NCBI GenBank assembly: GCA_903873565.1
Contig: CAIQOY010000349.1
Coordinates: 1 to 5,608 of the forward strand
Origin: an uncultured Actinomycetes bacterium
GTDB lineage: Bacteria > Actinomycetota > Thermoleophilia > Gaiellales > F1-60-MAGs149
Direction: 5' to 3'
Length of the DNA: 5,608 nt
Position 1 is the first letter of the stretch; every line of letters starts with the position of its first letter. Under the pieces are notes generated by a model. The model was not told the DNA's origin. It saw only the letters and a program-made list of their open reading frames with translations, and ran no database searches. Both the position numbers and the translations under genes were made by a program. Positions 4,876 to 5,608 of the stretch are shown here, piece after piece.

Positions 4876-5608
4876 CCATCGCCTGCGACCACGACCTCTT
4901 CCGGCGGCTGTTCGCCGCGGTCAACGCGCACGGCCGGGGCGAGTCCGGCTGGACCCGCGCGCCCTGGACCGACGAGCTGCGCGCCGCCGAGGCCGAGGTG
5001 ATGGCAGTGGCCGAGGCGGCCGGGCTCGCCTGCGCGCACGACCCGGCCGGCAACCTCTGGATCACCGACCCGGCAGCGCCGGCCGAGGGGCTCGTGGCCG
5101 CCGGCTCGCACCTCGACACCGTCCCCGCGGGCGGCGCCTTCGACGGCGCCCAGGGCGTCGTCTCGGCGCTGGTGGCGGTGCTCGCCCTGCGCGCGGCGGG
5201 CGTGCCCGGCGCCGAGCGCCTCGCGGTGATCTCGTTCGCCGACGAGGAGGGCTCGCGCTTCAACACGCCCTGCTTCGGGTCGCGCACGATGACGGGCACG
5301 TTCGGCGACGAGGTCGCCGACAGCCGCGACCAGGACGGCATCTCGATCCGCGAGGCCGGGCCCGAGCGCCCGGCCGATGCGGCAGGCCTGCACCGGCGCC
5401 TCGCGGCCTACTACGAGATCCACGTCGAGCAGGGCCTCGTGCTCGACCCGGCCGACGTCACGCTCGGGATCGCCACGCGCCTGTCGGCGCGGGGGCGCTG
5501 GGAGTGGAGCGTGGCGGGCGAGGCCAACCACGCGGGCACCACGCCGATGGCGGGCCGCCGCGACGCCCTCGTGCGCGCTGCCGACTTCGTGCTCGCCGTC
5601 CAGGAGCA
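4872..5608 (+). CDS. M20-family amidohydrolase, allantoate/N-carbamoyl-L-amino acid hydrolase type (partial, 3' end missing)
   Basis: This frame starts at GTG 4872, inside the kinase stop (GTGA overlap), and stays open to the window end, giving 245 residues of a family usually slightly over 400 long. Residues 24-35 contain SGWTRAPWTDE, resembling the family's 'GvtRlawt.e'. The metal-site motif GSHLDTVPAGGAFDG (78-92) supplies His80 and Asp91. FADEEGSRF gives catalytic Glu125 and metal ligand Glu126. YYEIHVEQG gives His184, and GEANHAGTTPM (217-227) opens the dimerisation domain with His220. These are hallmarks of two-metal amidases that hydrolyse allantoate, N-carbamoyl amino acids or ureidopropionate; the sequence here does not decide which. 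The enzyme should be cytoplasmic. A GGGGGGAG run 2 nt before the GTG is too close to be an ideal Shine-Dalgarno, so translational coupling to the kinase is likely. Confidence 0.9.
   Translation, partial: MTIACDHDLFRRLFAAVNAHGRGESGWTRAPWTDELRAAEAEVMAVAEAAGLACAHDPAGNLWITDPAAPAEGLVAAGSHLDTVPAGGAFDGAQGVVSALVAVLALRAAGVPGAERLAVISFADEEGSRFNTPCFGSRTMTGTFGDEVADSRDQDGISIREAGPERPADAAGLHRRLAAYYEIHVEQGLVLDPADVTLGIATRLSARGRWEWSVAGEANHAGTTPMAGRRDALVRAADFVLAVQE

Noticed and set aside
4200..5531. 443-codon minus-strand open frame
   Set aside because: It is antisense to the kinase C-terminus and the well-supported M20 gene, with no recognisable domain and biased composition.
1..5608. CRISPR array, insertion sequence or riboswitch
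   Set aside because: No regularly spaced repeats, transposase or inverted terminal repeats are seen, and the intergenic gaps are too short for a known riboswitch class.

Overview
The window is very GC-rich DNA with strong G/C third-position bias. Together with short leaders, -10 elements sitting directly before start codons and a PknB-like Ser/Thr kinase, this points to a high-GC actinobacterium. A Solirubrobacterales/Thermoleophilia-type organism is my guess; there is no 16S or other decisive marker here.

Layout: the left edge (1-87, minus) holds the first 29 codons of a probable YgjP/DUF45-type metallohydrolase. Diverging from it on the plus strand are a 112-residue three-helix membrane protein (171-509) and a 653-residue FUSC-family membrane protein (531-2492). 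A 7-bp GC hairpin (2493-2511) sits between FUSC and a convergent minus-strand gene. That gene (2514-3050) is a DUF411 lipoprotein interrupted by one in-frame TGA. A tRNA-Glu(UUC) gene (3094-3166, minus) lies just upstream of it. Rightward from there run a small zinc-ribbon protein (3244-3591), a Ser/Thr protein kinase with three C-terminal membrane segments (3601-4875), and the N-terminal 245 codons of an M20-family amidohydrolase of the allantoate/N-carbamoyl-amino-acid hydrolase type (4872-5608, cut by the window end). The kinase stop and the amidohydrolase start overlap by 4 bp.

Main result: the DUF411 gene is best read as one selenoprotein gene. In one frame, a lipoprotein signal peptide and linker lead into RDPG, then TGA, then GCCTTWVGYL and the rest of a normal DUF411 domain. 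The TGA falls exactly where this family has the first Cys of its CGCC motif, giving U-G-C-C. Immediately 3' of the TGA is a hairpin with the geometry of a bacterial SECIS element: 20 nt from UGA to the apical loop, a 7-bp upper stem, a CGGGU loop and a paired lower stem. A conventional gene caller would split it into a short lipoprotein and a headless DUF411 fragment starting at an internal GTG. The protein would be an exported, membrane-anchored redox or metal-binding selenoprotein. This is inference until selA/selB/selC/selD are shown in the genome and homologues are compared.

Second theme: several genes have no convincing Shine-Dalgarno but carry an A-11/T-7 type -10 hexamer 6-9 nt before the start codon (TAGGCT, TAGCCT, CACAAT and others), suggesting leaderless or near-leaderless transcription. 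No gene-free stretch exceeds about 85 bases.
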